The notes under the pieces are model-generated. The model searched no databases. It had not been told where the DNA came from and worked only from the letters and a program-made list of their open reading frames with translations. This document shows positions 23,221 to 32,899 of a DNA stretch of 36,379 nt, in pieces. The DNA lies in NCBI GenBank assembly GCA_903931735.1, contig CAIZDL010000039.1:1-36379 (forward strand). The letters run 5' to 3'. Both the position numbers and the translations under genes were made by a program. Source of the DNA: an uncultured Rhodospirillales bacterium (GTDB lineage Bacteria; Pseudomonadota; Alphaproteobacteria; Azospirillales; Azospirillaceae). Positions within the stretch are counted from its first letter, which is position 1, and each line of letters opens with the position of its first letter.

Positions 23221-26200
23221 TCATATCTGGCCGACCGTGACAACGTGGCTGCGCCCGCCGCCGTCAACCACCACCCGCACTTGAACGCCGATGCGTTCAA
23301 TCATCGCCGGAACATGGCTGACCACCCCCACTTGCCGGCCGCCGGCTTGCAGCGCCTCAAGACACGAGAGGGCGATATCCAAACTACTCGAATCGAGGGC
23401 GCCAAAGCCCTCATCGATAAAGAGTGTGCCGATGCCAGCACACCCGCCGGCCATCGCCGACAACCCAAGCGCCAAGGCAAGTGAAATCAAAAAAGTTTCA
23501 CCGCCCGAAAGGCTATGGATCGAGCGCACCTCAGAGCCCATATCCCGATCCGCCACCTGGATTTCAAGATCGGAGCCGGCGGCACGCTCCAGCTGATACC
23601 TGCGGGCGAGATCCGCCAACTGCACATTGGCGTGGCCGAGCAACTGATCGAGGCTAAGCCCCTGAGCAAACTTGCGAAACTTATCCCCGGTCGCAGACCC
23701 GATCACATGATCCAACCCGGCCCACACCTCATAAACCCGGCGCTGGGCGCCAATCTCGCCCATCAAACCCGTTCGGCCCAAGCGCGCCTCGTCGTCCTTA
23801 CCGACACGTACACCACAGGCGTACAGCCGCTCCCGCGCCACCCCGAGCGCCGTCTCCGCCGCCTCCAGCGCCGCTCTTGCCTCCTGCGCGGTTCCGGCGG
23901 GAGCAGCGACGGCGCATCGATGCTCAGCCACCAGTCTTTGCCGCTCGGCCAAGGTCGCGGTGGCCGTGCCAAGCGCGCTCTCCAAGGCCGCAAGACGCCG
24001 CCCGGCCGCCTCCAACCACGCCTGATCATAGTCCAAAAGCCGCCGAACCGCCGCCTCGTCCTGGCCCGCGCTCTTCAAAGCGGCGTCGAATTTGGCCCGA
24101 TCCCCCGCCGCGACCGCAGTTCGGGCCAAAGCATCATCCACCGCCGAACAATGGGCCTGTACGTGCCTCGCGAGCGCCAAGGCACACCGATCGTGTGCCG
24201 CGGTAGCAACATCAAACTCCCGTCGCGCCTCGCGGACCCGGTGTGTCGCCTCATCCAGCACCACTTTGACCGAACGACCGGACAACACCCCTGCCCGGTC
24301 TTGCCGACAGCGATTTTGGCGGTCGGCAGCATCGGTCGCAAGCGTCACCGACCGATCATGCGCCCTGGCCGCAGCATCAACCCGGTCCACCAGCCCGCCC
24401 CGCCCAACGGCAAGGACGCCATGCCGGCGCTCCGCCTCGGCCAACGCCCGCTGGCCCTGTTGAAAAGCCGACACCTCGCCCGCCAAACTGGTTTGAAAGC
24501 CGGCAGCATCGGCCGCCCAACCGGCGCGCCAAGGGCCAAGGCCGGCGAAAGGCCGCTCCAACTCGGCCAACACCCGCGCCAAATCGCGGCTGGCGCGAGC
24601 CACGGCAACCGCCGCCTCAGCCGCCGCCAACTCCCGCTGGTGGCTGTGGGCCGCCGCCTCATCCGAAGCAATCCGCGCAATTTCCCCATCGGTCTCGGCG
24701 GTGAGCGCGGCCAAAACCGCTGCTGCCGCCGCGCTCGCGGGGTCAGCCGGCAGCACCATCCCGGCCCCGACTCCAGCCCCGACTCCAGCCCCGGCCCCGG
24801 CAGCCCGCCAGGTATCGGCCAACCGCGTCAATCCATCTGCCGCCGCCAGCCGGCGCTGCTCGGCGCGGTCACCGTCCCGCCGTGCCGCTGCCTGCGCCGC
24901 GCGGTGGCCCCCCACCAATATGCTAAGAGTATGGAAATCCGCCTTCAGCCCGTCGACACACCAACGCTGCTCGACCTCCAGCGCTTCAAACGCGGCGCTC
25001 TGCCGGCCCGCCCATGGATGATCCCCGCCACCGCAGACCGGACAAGGCACGCCCGCGACCAAACTCGCCCGCAGCGCATCCACCTCGCCACTCCGCGCAA
25101 GCTGCAAACGATGCAAAGCCGCCTCGGCTTGCCCCAGCGCTGCCCGAACCTGCGCCAATTGCACCGAGGCTGCCTCTTCACCAGCGGCTTCCGCCACCGC
25201 CGCCGCGCCAAGGCGGGCCACGTCCGCCGACGCCTCCGACCGGTCAACCAGCGCCCGAGCGGCATCCTTGACCACCCCACCAAGCGTACGCAACCGGTCT
25301 TGCTGCGCGCTTGCCCGCCCCCGCTCCGCCCGCAGGCTTTCGAGCGCCTTAACCGGCAGCGCAGCCACCTCCCTGCTTTTATTGAGATAAATATCCAGCT
25401 CACGGTCGCATTCGGCAAGCGACCGGTCAACATCAAAACCAACCGGTCCACCCCGCCCGGACAGACCAGACAACCGGGCAACACTCTCCCCCACAGCCGC
25501 AAGCGCGGCGCTGGCGCGTTCCAACGCACCTTCCCACCGTGGCCATTCATCGGCAATTGGCAAGACCGGTGTACGTGCGAGCAAGGCGCTTTGACGCTCG
25601 GCGATCTCACCGGCCAGGGTGGCCAACTCCTGATCCCGAGCCGTCAACGCCGCACTTTCGACGTTTCGGTGGGCGGTTGCCGCCTCGCGGTCGCTCGCCC
25701 GCCCGGCAAGCTCGTTGGCCAAACGCTCCAGCTCACCATCAAGCTGCCGCGCGCGGTCCAAGTCGGGCCCAAGGGCGGCTCCTGCCGCCTCGCAGGCTTG
25801 GTAGTGCTTTTCGGCCGCCTCCCTCCGCGCGACCAAATCTTGATGAGCAGTTTTCGCCTCAGCCACCTGCGCCTCGGCCTTTTTAACCTTATCGGCAGCG
25901 CTTTCAGCGTCCCGATGGCTGCGGTCGTTGGCCTGCTGGACCGGACGAAGGGGTTGAACCCGGCGAACGTGTTCCAGCTCCCCCCGTTCGGCCGCCGCTG
26001 CCTGCCACGCTGCCTCGGCTGCCGCTTTTTCAACGAGCGCCGCCTCAAGATCGCGGTTAAGCACCGCCAGCCGGCCATGCCAATCCCGCGCAACGCCAGC
26101 CGCGGCAAACGTCAATTCCGCCATCGCCCCATCGGCAACAGCCGCCGCAACAGCCGCCTCCAGCGCTGCCCGGGCGGCATCATCCAGAATCGTGAAGGCG

Positions 26201-26877
26201 GCGCACCGCTCCTCCAGCAAGGCCAACTTCTGTTTTTCCGCCTTAGCCCGGCCATCGGCCGCGACCGAGAGACGCGAATAAATCTCGGTTCCGGTGATCT
26301 GCTCCAGCAACGCCGACCGATCTTTGGCCGGAGCCTTAAGAAATGCCGCAAAATCGCCCTGAGCCAGCAAGACCGCGCGGCGGAACTGATCAAAGTTGAG
26401 TCCAAGCAACCGCTCGATTTCTTCCAGGGTCTCGGTAGCGGTGCCGCCAAGCCCGTGCCCATCATCAAGACACTGCAAAGAGTGTTGAATTTTCTGGAGT
26501 TTTCCGCTCGGCCGGTTATTGGCACGCCGAACGTCCCACCGCGCCCGATACCTACGGTGATCGCGCCCCTCAAACAAAACCTCGGCCCACCCCGAGCCGG
26601 CCCCCCGACGCAACACCCCCCGAACATCGTTACTGCTGATCCGCAACTCTGGCGGGTCGCCCTCCCGGCCCAATGTTACACCCTCGGTTTTAGGAAGCCG
26701 GGGCAACTTATTAAAAAGAGCGAGACATAGCGCATCAAGAATCGTGCTTTTACCAGCACCCGTCGGCCCGGTAATCGCAAATAAGCCGGCTGTGGCCAGC
26801 GGTGGGGCCGAAAAATCAATTTCGAACGGCCCACCGAGGCTGGCCAGATTATGCCCCCGAATCGCGAGGATTTTCAT
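23221..26877 (-). CDS. sbcC: SbcC, ATPase/coiled-coil subunit of the SbcCD nuclease
   Basis: This 1218-aa SMC-like protein is the Rad50-type partner of SbcD, which cuts DNA hairpins and processes double-strand ends. The N-terminal half-ATPase starts MKILAIRGHNLASLGGPFEID with Walker A TGPTGAGKST (about residues 35-44) and a Q-loop region LLAQGDFAAFL. Long coiled coils flank the zinc hook CPVC (Cys612, Cys615). The C-terminal half has the signature SLSGGETFLISLALALGLS, Walker B LFIDEGFGALD and the switch region VVSHVPAM. A Gly/Ala/Val repeat encoded by a 12-bp tandem repeat lies near residues 693-705 in the coiled-coil arm. The gene begins six bases after the sbcD stop. Length fits alphaproteobacterial SbcC. 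Confidence 0.97.
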   Translation of the reverse strand: MKILAIRGHNLASLGGPFEIDFSAPPLATAGLFAITGPTGAGKSTILDALCLALFNKLPRLPKTEGVTLGREGDPPELRISSNDVRGVLRRGAGSGWAEVLFEGRDHRRYRARWDVRRANNRPSGKLQKIQHSLQCLDDGHGLGGTATETLEEIERLLGLNFDQFRRAVLLAQGDFAAFLKAPAKDRSALLEQITGTEIYSRLSVAADGRAKAEKQKLALLEERCAAFTILDDAARAALEAAVAAAVADGAMAELTFAAAGVARDWHGRLAVLNRDLEAALVEKAAAEAAWQAAAAERGELEHVRRVQPLRPVQQANDRSHRDAESAADKVKKAEAQVAEAKTAHQDLVARREAAEKHYQACEAAGAALGPDLDRARQLDGELERLANELAGRASDREAATAHRNVESAALTARDQELATLAGEIAERQSALLARTPVLPIADEWPRWEGALERASAALAAVGESVARLSGLSGRGGPVGFDVDRSLAECDRELDIYLNKSREVAALPVKALESLRAERGRASAQQDRLRTLGGVVKDAARALVDRSEASADVARLGAAAVAEAAGEEAASVQLAQVRAALGQAEAALHRLQLARSGEVDALRASLVAGVPCPVCGGGDHPWAGRQSAAFEALEVEQRWCVDGLKADFHTLSILVGGHRAAQAAARRDGDRAEQRRLAAADGLTRLADTWRAAGAGAGVGAGVGAGMVLPADPASAAAAAVLAALTAETDGEIARIASDEAAAHSHQRELAAAEAAVAVARASRDLARVLAELERPFAGLGPWRAGWAADAAGFQTSLAGEVSAFQQGQRALAEAERRHGVLAVGRGGLVDRVDAAARAHDRSVTLATDAADRQNRCRQDRAGVLSGRSVKVVLDEATHRVREARREFDVATAAHDRCALALARHVQAHCSAVDDALARTAVAAGDRAKFDAALKSAGQDEAAVRRLLDYDQAWLEAAGRRLAALESALGTATATLAERQRLVAEHRCAVAAPAGTAQEARAALEAAETALGVARERLYACGVRVGKDDEARLGRTGLMGEIGAQRRVYEVWAGLDHVIGSATGDKFRKFAQGLSLDQLLGHANVQLADLARRYQLERAAGSDLEIQVADRDMGSEVRSIHSLSGGETFLISLALALGLSAMAGGCAGIGTLFIDEGFGALDSSSLDIALSCLEALQAGGRQVGVVSHVPAMIERIGVQVRVVVDGGGRSHVVTVGQI

Positions 26878-26883
26878 AGCGCT

Positions 26884-28095
26884 CTACCCCTCGCCATCAC
26901 CACTATAAGTCGACTCCAACAACTCCTGAAACGCGGCAAGATGGGCGGGGGAGGGCTCGCCACTGTGGCTGCGCTGCCAGCACCGGAGAAAAACCTCCTC
27001 GGGCGCGAGCGCGGAAAGCGGCACCGCCTCGGCCACCAGGGCGCGCCCGTGCCCGCCACTTTCAAATACCCAGCGAACCAGCCGTACGGCTTTGCCCGCC
27101 ACCGCCTCCAGGATCAGCGCCACCAGTCCGGGTTCGGGCTGCTCAATCCTGACCGTCAACTCCAGCAACGGCCAAGTATCGGGATCGCCCGCCGCCGCTG
27201 GCAATGGCGCAAGCACGGCGGCAACGGCGCCCGGCGAGCTGGCCATGAGGCGCAAAATCTGGACAAAACAGGGCACCCGCACCGCTTCAAGAGCAACAAG
27301 CCGCCCGCCCTCAAAATCAACCTGAACCACTTGGTGAGGATAATCAGCCTCGTCGAGGGCCAGTGGCACCGGCGAGCCGCTATAGCGAACCGCCTCCCGC
27401 CCGCCAACCGCCTGGGCGCGATGCAGATGACCAAGCGCCACATAATCCATGTCGGCGGCAAACAGCTCCACCGGCAAAGCATGGAGGTTGCCGCGCAGGA
27501 TTTTTCGCTCGCTCAATTCCGAAAGCGCACCGCCGGCCATATAACAGTGGCCAAGCACGATCACCGGTTCGCCCGGCCCACGCCGCGCCCGGACCACCGC
27601 AAAAATCTCGTCATAAACCGCGCGCACCCCAGCGATCTCGGCATCATCGCCCTCAACTGCCGGCAAATCGGCCGGACGCAGAAAAGGCACGGCGACGCAC
27701 CAACCGCCCCCAGCCAAGGGCACCAGCAACCGGTCGAAATCGAGCGAGCGATCGGCCCGGCGCGGCAAGCTGCCCACCACCCGAACCCCAAGCTCCTCCA
27801 GCAACGGCGAGGGGGCTTCCAGTCGACCGCCACTATCATGATTGCCGGCGATAATCACCACGGATAAATCAGGCCGCAACCGCCGCGCCCGGGCAAGAAA
27901 GCCGAACAATTGACGCTGGGCGCTCACCGGCGGGTTCTGACCATCGAATACGTCGCCCGCGATGACCAGCGTATCAACACCCCGCACAACGAGCTGTTCT
28001 TCCAACCACGCTAAAAATCGTGCGTGTTCATACTCCCGTGTTTGCCCATGCAAAGTCTGCCCCAGGTGCCAATCAGCGGTATGCAGCAGACGCAT
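26884..28095 (-). CDS. sbcD: SbcD, nuclease subunit of SbcCD
   Basis: The 403-aa protein is the Mre11-type metallophosphoesterase partner of SbcC. Phosphodiesterase motifs are in order: HTADWHLGQTL (Asp8, His10), IAGDVFDGQNPP (Asp48), IIAGNHDSGG (Asn85, His86), VLGHCYMAGG and ALGHLHRAQ. These bind the two Mn2+ ions. The C-terminal part would cap the active site and bind SbcC. The start ATG is 15 bp after the chemoreceptor stop and the stop is six bp before sbcC, so the three genes may share a transcript. Confidence 0.97.
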   Translation of the reverse strand: MRLLHTADWHLGQTLHGQTREYEHARFLAWLEEQLVVRGVDTLVIAGDVFDGQNPPVSAQRQLFGFLARARRLRPDLSVVIIAGNHDSGGRLEAPSPLLEELGVRVVGSLPRRADRSLDFDRLLVPLAGGGWCVAVPFLRPADLPAVEGDDAEIAGVRAVYDEIFAVVRARRGPGEPVIVLGHCYMAGGALSELSERKILRGNLHALPVELFAADMDYVALGHLHRAQAVGGREAVRYSGSPVPLALDEADYPHQVVQVDFEGGRLVALEAVRVPCFVQILRLMASSPGAVAAVLAPLPAAAGDPDTWPLLELTVRIEQPEPGLVALILEAVAGKAVRLVRWVFESGGHGRALVAEAVPLSALAPEEVFLRCWQRSHSGEPSPAHLAAFQELLESTYSGDGEG

Positions 28096-28110
28096 GAAGA
28101 CCAGCCTATC

Positions 28111-29790
28111 CTATTCTTGGCGAACGCGGTCGAGGAACGCCGAAACCTGATCCCGCAACCGGCCCTGTTCGGCATTCAGGGCATTGGCCGCCTCCAGCAC
28201 CGACTCGGCGCTCGAACCGGTATTGCTGGCATATTGGGTTACCTGTGAAATACTCTCCGAGACCTCGCTGGTGCCCGCCGAGGCGCGTTGAACATTAACC
28301 GCGATTTCTTGGGTAGCCTTCCCCTGCTCGTCCACCGCCGAAGCGACAGCGTGAGTGATATCACTGATAGCTCTAATCGTGCGCGCAATATCAGAGATAG
28401 CCGCAACCGCCCGTTGTGTTTCCGCCTGGATCGCATTCACTTGGTTTTGAATGTCGTCGGTGGCCTTGCCGGTTTGGTTGGCTAGGTTCTTCACCTCGCC
28501 CGCGACCACGGCAAAGCCCTTGCCGGCATCCCCCGCCCGCGCCGCTTCAATTGTGGCATTCAGCGCCAACAGATTGGTCTGAGACGCGATATCATTGATC
28601 AGTTGCACCACATCGCCGATTTTTTGAGCGGCTTCGGCCAACCCGCGCACGGTCCCCGAAGTCTTTTGCGCCTCGTCGACGGCCTGCTGGGCCACTTTTG
28701 ACGCATCGAATACTTGGCGGCGGATTTCGGTGATGGAGGCACTAAGCTCTTCGGCTGCCGCCGCCACGGTCTCAACGTTCGACGACGCCTGCTCGGAAGC
28801 CCGCGCTACGGTCGAGGTTTCGGAAAGCGTTTGCTGAGCAACCTCGGTCAACTGTTCGGCCGACCCCCGCAGGCTACTGGCGGCACCGCTCAGGTTGCGC
28901 ACCACACCCTCGATTCCCTCGGCAAAACTCTTGGTAACCCGGACCATCTCGCCCCGTCGAGCTTCCTGCTCGGACTGGGAGCGACGTTGCTGGACGCCCG
29001 CCGCATCAGCCTCGCTCAACGACGCCCGAAAGCCCTCAACCGCCCGCGCCATCTCACCAATTTCGTCGGGGCGCCCGGTTTCGGGAACCATCACCGCAAA
29101 ATCCTTACGCGCAAGCGACGCCATAATGCCGTTAAGGACGCGCAATACGCCCATTTCACGCTTAAGCAACCAGAAAATCAAGATGCCAACCAGTGCAGTA
29201 GAGACCAACGCCACCAAAATAATGCGCCACATCAACTGATCAATCATAGCATAGAATTCGCCCGATTTAAGGCCGGTGAATACCGCACCGATAACCTTAC
29301 CCCCGGTATCTTTAAGCGGTTCATACGATGCCAGATACGGCAAATCGAGCACCTTCAACTCGCCCTTCCAGCTCTGACCATGATTAAGAACGGCCTCATA
29401 CGCCGGGCCATGAACGAGCTGGGTCCCAACCGCGCGGGAGCCATCCGGCTTCCTTACTGTTGTCGTAACCCGGAGATCGCCCCGAAAAACGGTGACATCA
29501 ATCCCAAGAATCTTTTTAATCCGATCCGCGACATCAAAATTATCGTCGATAACACGGCCCCCGACCTGCAACTTACCACCAATGATAGCATAGGCCTCGT
29601 TGCCAGGATTGAGGATTTGCAGCGCCACCTCGCCATTGAATCGTTGCCGCTGCACCTCCCCCTCTTTCAAGTGATCAGTAAGCACAATAACCGAAATCCC
29701 CACAATAACGGCGACCGCGACGGCCATGCCAACCACGCTAAACGCGACCAGACGCTGGGTGATCGACAGCCTAAAGAAAAAACTGAACAT
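28111..29790 (-). CDS. Methyl-accepting chemotaxis protein with sCache-like sensor
   Basis: The 559-aa chemoreceptor has TM1 at about 14-38, a periplasmic single-Cache domain of the sCache_3 type (about 39-185, ending in [21 protein letters not shown]), TM2 at about 188-209, HAMP at about 210-263, and a signalling domain to the C-terminus. The tip is [20 protein letters not shown]. Cache domains of this type bind small organic acids or similar ligands; the ligand here is unknown. I use the inner ATG (AGGA nine bases upstream) because the 42 codons before it have no family-like content. No CheR-binding tail is seen. sbcD begins 15 bp downstream, an unusual neighbour. Confidence 0.93.
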   Translation of the reverse strand: MFSFFFRLSITQRLVAFSVVGMAVAVAVIVGISVIVLTDHLKEGEVQRQRFNGEVALQILNPGNEAYAIIGGKLQVGGRVIDDNFDVADRIKKILGIDVTVFRGDLRVTTTVRKPDGSRAVGTQLVHGPAYEAVLNHGQSWKGELKVLDLPYLASYEPLKDTGGKVIGAVFTGLKSGEFYAMIDQLMWRIILVALVSTALVGILIFWLLKREMGVLRVLNGIMASLARKDFAVMVPETGRPDEIGEMARAVEGFRASLSEADAAGVQQRRSQSEQEARRGEMVRVTKSFAEGIEGVVRNLSGAASSLRGSAEQLTEVAQQTLSETSTVARASEQASSNVETVAAAAEELSASITEIRRQVFDASKVAQQAVDEAQKTSGTVRGLAEAAQKIGDVVQLINDIASQTNLLALNATIEAARAGDAGKGFAVVAGEVKNLANQTGKATDDIQNQVNAIQAETQRAVAAISDIARTIRAISDITHAVASAVDEQGKATQEIAVNVQRASAGTSEVSESISQVTQYASNTGSSAESVLEAANALNAEQGRLRDQVSAFLDRVRQE

Positions 29791-30418
29791 GGTCGCAATT
29801 CCTAAGCTTTTTAAAACATCCAACTTTATTGACGGGCCGCCACCCACTTGCCAGGAACAGTCCGCTGCTGGAAAGTGACACCGCTCGCCAGCCGACTGCA
29901 ACCAAAATTGTCGCAATTCGTCACGGGGGTCTTGGCGCCGGTTTGGCGCCTGCCACTGAAAATCGGCGGAAGCCCCAGGTTAGGAGACAGGCTGCTTGCC
30001 GGTTCCGATTCGACCCAAACCGACCACGCCACCCACCACAGCCGGTTTCGCGAGTCGCCACCCGGGCCGGAGACTCCAAGGCAGGCTTCAACGCGGCAGA
30101 AACGTCGCCGCCCATTCAAAAACAGCTTTCATCGTCATCAATGGCATCGGGCAAAACTTATCAGAGAATTTATCGCCACATATACCACCCACGGCCTGTT
30201 GCGATACCGCCACGCCGGCGCCAGAATTTGAAGCCTAGGCCGAAAAACTTCCAACAGACCTTAACGTTTCACCTTAATTCTGGAGTCGCGGTCAAAATAT
30301 CAATCACTCATCGTCACGCAAGAGCGTTAGAGAAGCGATCAAGAATGCGCCTTGCCTCTCTGCTCTTGGTCTGTTAAACGCATACTCAACTTGCGCCAAA
30401 CAAAAAACGAGGTCGAAC
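29791..30418. other. 628-bp divergent intergenic region without a supported gene
   Basis: This gap separates the divergent chemoreceptor and mucR genes. Open frames exist on both strands but lack ribosome-binding sites and family features. The half nearest mucR is AT-richer, with T-A steps and A-runs (for example 30294-30312 and 30400-30410). This fits the DNA preference of MucR/Ros proteins, which commonly repress their own genes. Autoregulation is inferred. I see no hairpin or RNA gene that I can defend. Confidence 0.5.
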
Positions 30419-30838
30419 ATGGATACGCTGGATAATAACGACATCACCAGTTTGACGGCGAGAATCGTCGCCGCCTACGTCAGCCATCATCAACTGCCTG
30501 TTTCCGAGCTTCCACGCCTGATTCAGAGCGTCCGCGACAGCCTTCAACGGCTGACCGCGCCCGCCGAAGAGGCGCCCGCCAAGGAAGAACTGAAGCCGGC
30601 GGTTCCGATCAAGAAGTCGGTCACTCCTGATTACATCGTTTGCCTGGAAGATGGCAAAAAGCTGAAGATGCTCAAGCGGCATCTTATGTCCAGCTACGGC
30701 ATCACCCCCGACGAATACCGCGCCAAGTGGGGCCTGCCGTCCGACTACCCGATGGTCGCCCCCAATTACGCCAAGGCGCGTTCCGATCTGGCCGTGAAGC
30801 TCGGGCTTGGCCGCCGCTCGAACGACAGCGAAGGCTGA
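30419..30838 (+). CDS. mucR: MucR/Ros family transcriptional regulator
   Basis: The 139-aa protein is a MucR/Ros-type regulator, a zinc-finger DNA-binding protein that represses many genes (exopolysaccharide, motility, cell cycle) and behaves like an H-NS-type protein. The N-terminal oligomerisation part starts ITSLTARIVAAYVSHHQLP. The DNA-binding part has YIVCLEDGKKLKMLKRHL and then YGITPDEYRAKWGLPSDYPMVAPNYAKARSDLA. Zinc ligands Cys75, Asp78 and His88 are present; the usual second His is Ser92 (RHLMSSY), a change I believe is frequent in Rhodospirillales. A strong hairpin terminator follows. It is divergent from the chemoreceptor gene across a long AT-rich gap. Confidence 0.95.
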   Translation: MDTLDNNDITSLTARIVAAYVSHHQLPVSELPRLIQSVRDSLQRLTAPAEEAPAKEELKPAVPIKKSVTPDYIVCLEDGKKLKMLKRHLMSSYGITPDEYRAKWGLPSDYPMVAPNYAKARSDLAVKLGLGRRSNDSEG

Positions 30839-30868
30839 ACCGCTTCGAACACCGGCTTACGCGAATAG

Positions 30869-30893
30869 CGAAAGAGGGAGCCTCCCTCTTTCG
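30869..30893 (+). terminator. Hairpin terminator after mucR
   Basis: CGAAAGAGGGA pairs perfectly with TCCCTCTTTCG around a three-base loop, 31 bases after the mucR stop. The following sequence (tcgttcgtgttgg) is only partly T-rich, so termination is likely but not textbook. It also lies 29 bp from the stop of the convergent hypothetical gene and could serve both. Confidence 0.75.
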
Positions 30894-30921
30894 TCGTTCG
30901 TGTTGGCCTCACTTAATAAAG

Positions 30922-31401
30922 TTAGGGCCGCTTCCGGTTGCGCGCATAAACCGCGGCGAGAGTTTTGATTGCACTCGCTTGGTCGGCCGGCTGAGCGGAT
31001 TTTAACGCCCCGCCGGGCCTGCGGACCGGAGCTGCTGGCTTGGGCACCGGAGCCCCGCCCAAAATATCTGCGGCACTCAGCTTCTCCCCCGCCCCCCGCT
31101 CATCATCGCCGCTAGCGCCCCCCCCGCCAAGCTGGCTTAGCACCTGCATCAGATCGCTTTGCGATAGCTTAGGCGGTGGCTTGGGCGGCGGGCCGCTCAT
31201 GCCCGGCACGGTCACTCCGCGCTTCACAGCCCCCGCAATTGCGGCCCCAGAAATCGCCTTAATAAAGGGCTGCGCCATTGCCTTGAGCAGACGCTCATCG
31301 GTCAGCGCCCATTTCATCAAGGCGTTTTGGGCCAAAGATCGGCTGCCCTTTGCCGCCAACAACGCCTCGCGCACCTTACTATCGAGGTAGGAATCGCTCA
31401 T
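30922..31401 (-). CDS. Hypothetical protein with Pro-rich middle
   Basis: This 159-aa ORF has a good ribosome-binding site (AGGAGG, eight bases from the ATG) and coding-like codon use. The N-terminal half is helical (DSKVREALLAAKGSRSLAQNALMKWALTDERLL) with an Ala/Gly-rich segment (about 46-65). A Pro-rich linker GPPPKPPPKLSQSDL is followed by another helix, a Gly run and a disordered Pro/Ala tail ending in YARNRKRP. There is no signal peptide. I do not recognise the family and propose no function. It is convergent with mucR. Confidence 0.75.
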   Translation of the reverse strand: MSDSYLDSKVREALLAAKGSRSLAQNALMKWALTDERLLKAMAQPFIKAISGAAIAGAVKRGVTVPGMSGPPPKPPPKLSQSDLMQVLSQLGGGGASGDDERGAGEKLSAADILGGAPVPKPAAPVRRPGGALKSAQPADQASAIKTLAAVYARNRKRP

Positions 31402-31681
31402 CCTGCGGCCTCCTGCTTCATTGCGGCCCGGGTTCGTGGCCGCAGCCGAATAGTTCTGCGATTATATGACGCCATCTTCCCGCTTTCCCTCTATCCCTTA
31501 CATGATAAGTCGTTGCTGGAAATTGGCCTTCACTGAAGCGTCCACCGCCCAACTTTAGCCGATCCTCAGCCGGCAACCAAAAAAATAGTGCCGCCCCCAA
31601 AGGTCTGCCGCCTGCCTTTACGCCGAAATGGCGGTATAGTGCCCCGTGCCCCGGTCGGAGACAGCCCAGAAAGACCCGCCG

Positions 31682-32887
31682 ATGCGTGCGACCGACCTGC
31701 AAGCTCTCGCCATCGCAACCGTTTCGGTGAACAGCGCGTTTGACACCATTGTGAGCGATGTGAGCGCCGCCCTTAACACCCTCGGTGTCTCGTCGCGGAC
31801 ACTCCACCAAACGCCCGGTCAACCCGGCATCGGTTTAGCCCAAGCGCTGATCGGCCATATGCGCAGCGACGGAATGCCGTCCTTTATTCTGAGCTGCAAC
31901 GCCAAAGATCGGTTTGTCCTGCGCCAAGAACAAGGACGCGACATCACCATTCACGAGGCCTGGGCGATGCCCATGGTGGCGCTGATGCTCGACCACCCCG
32001 CCTTACACCTCGAAAACCTGCTGAGAGCACCGCAGAACACCATCATCACCGTGATCGACGAAGGCCACCTCGTCTTTTTAAACCATGCCGGGTTGAACGC
32101 ACGAACCCAAATCTTCTGCCCCCACGGCGGCCCCGAGCCGATACCCCACCCACGCCCGAGCCGCGAACGGCCCATCGATCTCCTGTTTTCCGGCCACATT
32201 CTTAGCCCTGCCCCCATCCCGTTGTGGCTCGACACCGCATCTGGCGGCCAAAGCTGTGTGCGCGGCGGCCTCGAAGAGGCATTCGACGCCGTTCGGAGCG
32301 AGGGCCAAGAGATCTACACCGCCCTTGTGGCAGCTTTTCAACGGCGTGGGCTAGCGGCCACCCCCATGGCCCTCGCAAAGCATGTAATTGCACTTGACAG
32401 TTACGCCATGCAACTGCGTCGCCACGAAATTTTGCGCAACATTACCTGCCGCCGTGTCGTGATATTGGGCGAAATTGGCGATTCGCGCGGCCTTGACCAT
32501 CACGATCTTCGCGGCCCGACCTCATTTGCGAAAACCCGAAGCCTGATGGCCAACGCCAAAATCCTTATCAACAGCCGTTGGACCTTCGGCCGCGGTGGCC
32601 ACGAGCGGATTTTTTATGGCATGAGCCGAGGTGCAGTCATCGCGACTGAGCAGAGTACATTCCTAAGCGAGGACCTTAGCCAAGAAATTGGGATGTTCGC
32701 CCTTCCCCACGATCTAACCACCGTAAATGACCGCCTTAATGAGCGGCTTAATGATCCCGAGCACCTCGACGAGATCCGCGCTCGTGGTTTTACGGGCTAC
32801 CGCCAAAGACATTCATGGCAGGAACGTATGAGCCGCCTCTTGCCCTATCTATATGATTATTATGACGCGGCGCGCTCACCTTGCTAG
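31682..32887 (+). CDS. Glycosyltransferase-like protein (CgeB-like C-terminal domain)
   Basis: The 401-aa protein has no signal peptide. The C-terminal third resembles the glycosyltransferase 'group 1, type 2' domain of CgeB-like proteins: ANAKILINSRWTFGRGGHERIFYGMSRGAVIATEQSTFLSED, where GGHER and GM..GAV form the sugar-nucleotide-binding pattern. The middle contains HPRPSRERPIDLLFSGHI, typical of the strand that precedes this domain. Donor and acceptor are unknown. I prefer the ATG at 31682 to an upstream GTG at 31646; neither has a convincing ribosome-binding site. The next gene begins 12 bp downstream, suggesting a two-gene unit for glycan synthesis or protein glycosylation (inference). 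Confidence 0.78.
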   Translation: MRATDLQALAIATVSVNSAFDTIVSDVSAALNTLGVSSRTLHQTPGQPGIGLAQALIGHMRSDGMPSFILSCNAKDRFVLRQEQGRDITIHEAWAMPMVALMLDHPALHLENLLRAPQNTIITVIDEGHLVFLNHAGLNARTQIFCPHGGPEPIPHPRPSRERPIDLLFSGHILSPAPIPLWLDTASGGQSCVRGGLEEAFDAVRSEGQEIYTALVAAFQRRGLAATPMALAKHVIALDSYAMQLRRHEILRNITCRRVVILGEIGDSRGLDHHDLRGPTSFAKTRSLMANAKILINSRWTFGRGGHERIFYGMSRGAVIATEQSTFLSEDLSQEIGMFALPHDLTTVNDRLNERLNDPEHLDEIRARGFTGYRQRHSWQERMSRLLPYLYDYYDAARSPC

Positions 32888-32899
32888 GACCGTCAACCG

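Noticed and set aside
23515-26730. A 1071-codon open frame on the plus strand opposite sbcC
   Set aside because: It is a shadow of high-GC sbcC codon bias: no family motif, no ribosome-binding site, and the minus strand carries a complete SbcC with all motifs.
29826-30119. Minus-strand 97-codon frame ending [15 protein letters not shown]...VAARQ just upstream of the chemoreceptor
   Set aside because: The last 35 codons look mildly coding-like, but the N-terminal part is shadow-like, there is no ribosome-binding site, and I recognise no family. A gene remnant remains possible.
29829-30377. Plus-strand 182-codon frame upstream of mucR
   Set aside because: Arg/Pro/His-rich, no start signals, no recognisable domain; it spans the likely regulatory region.
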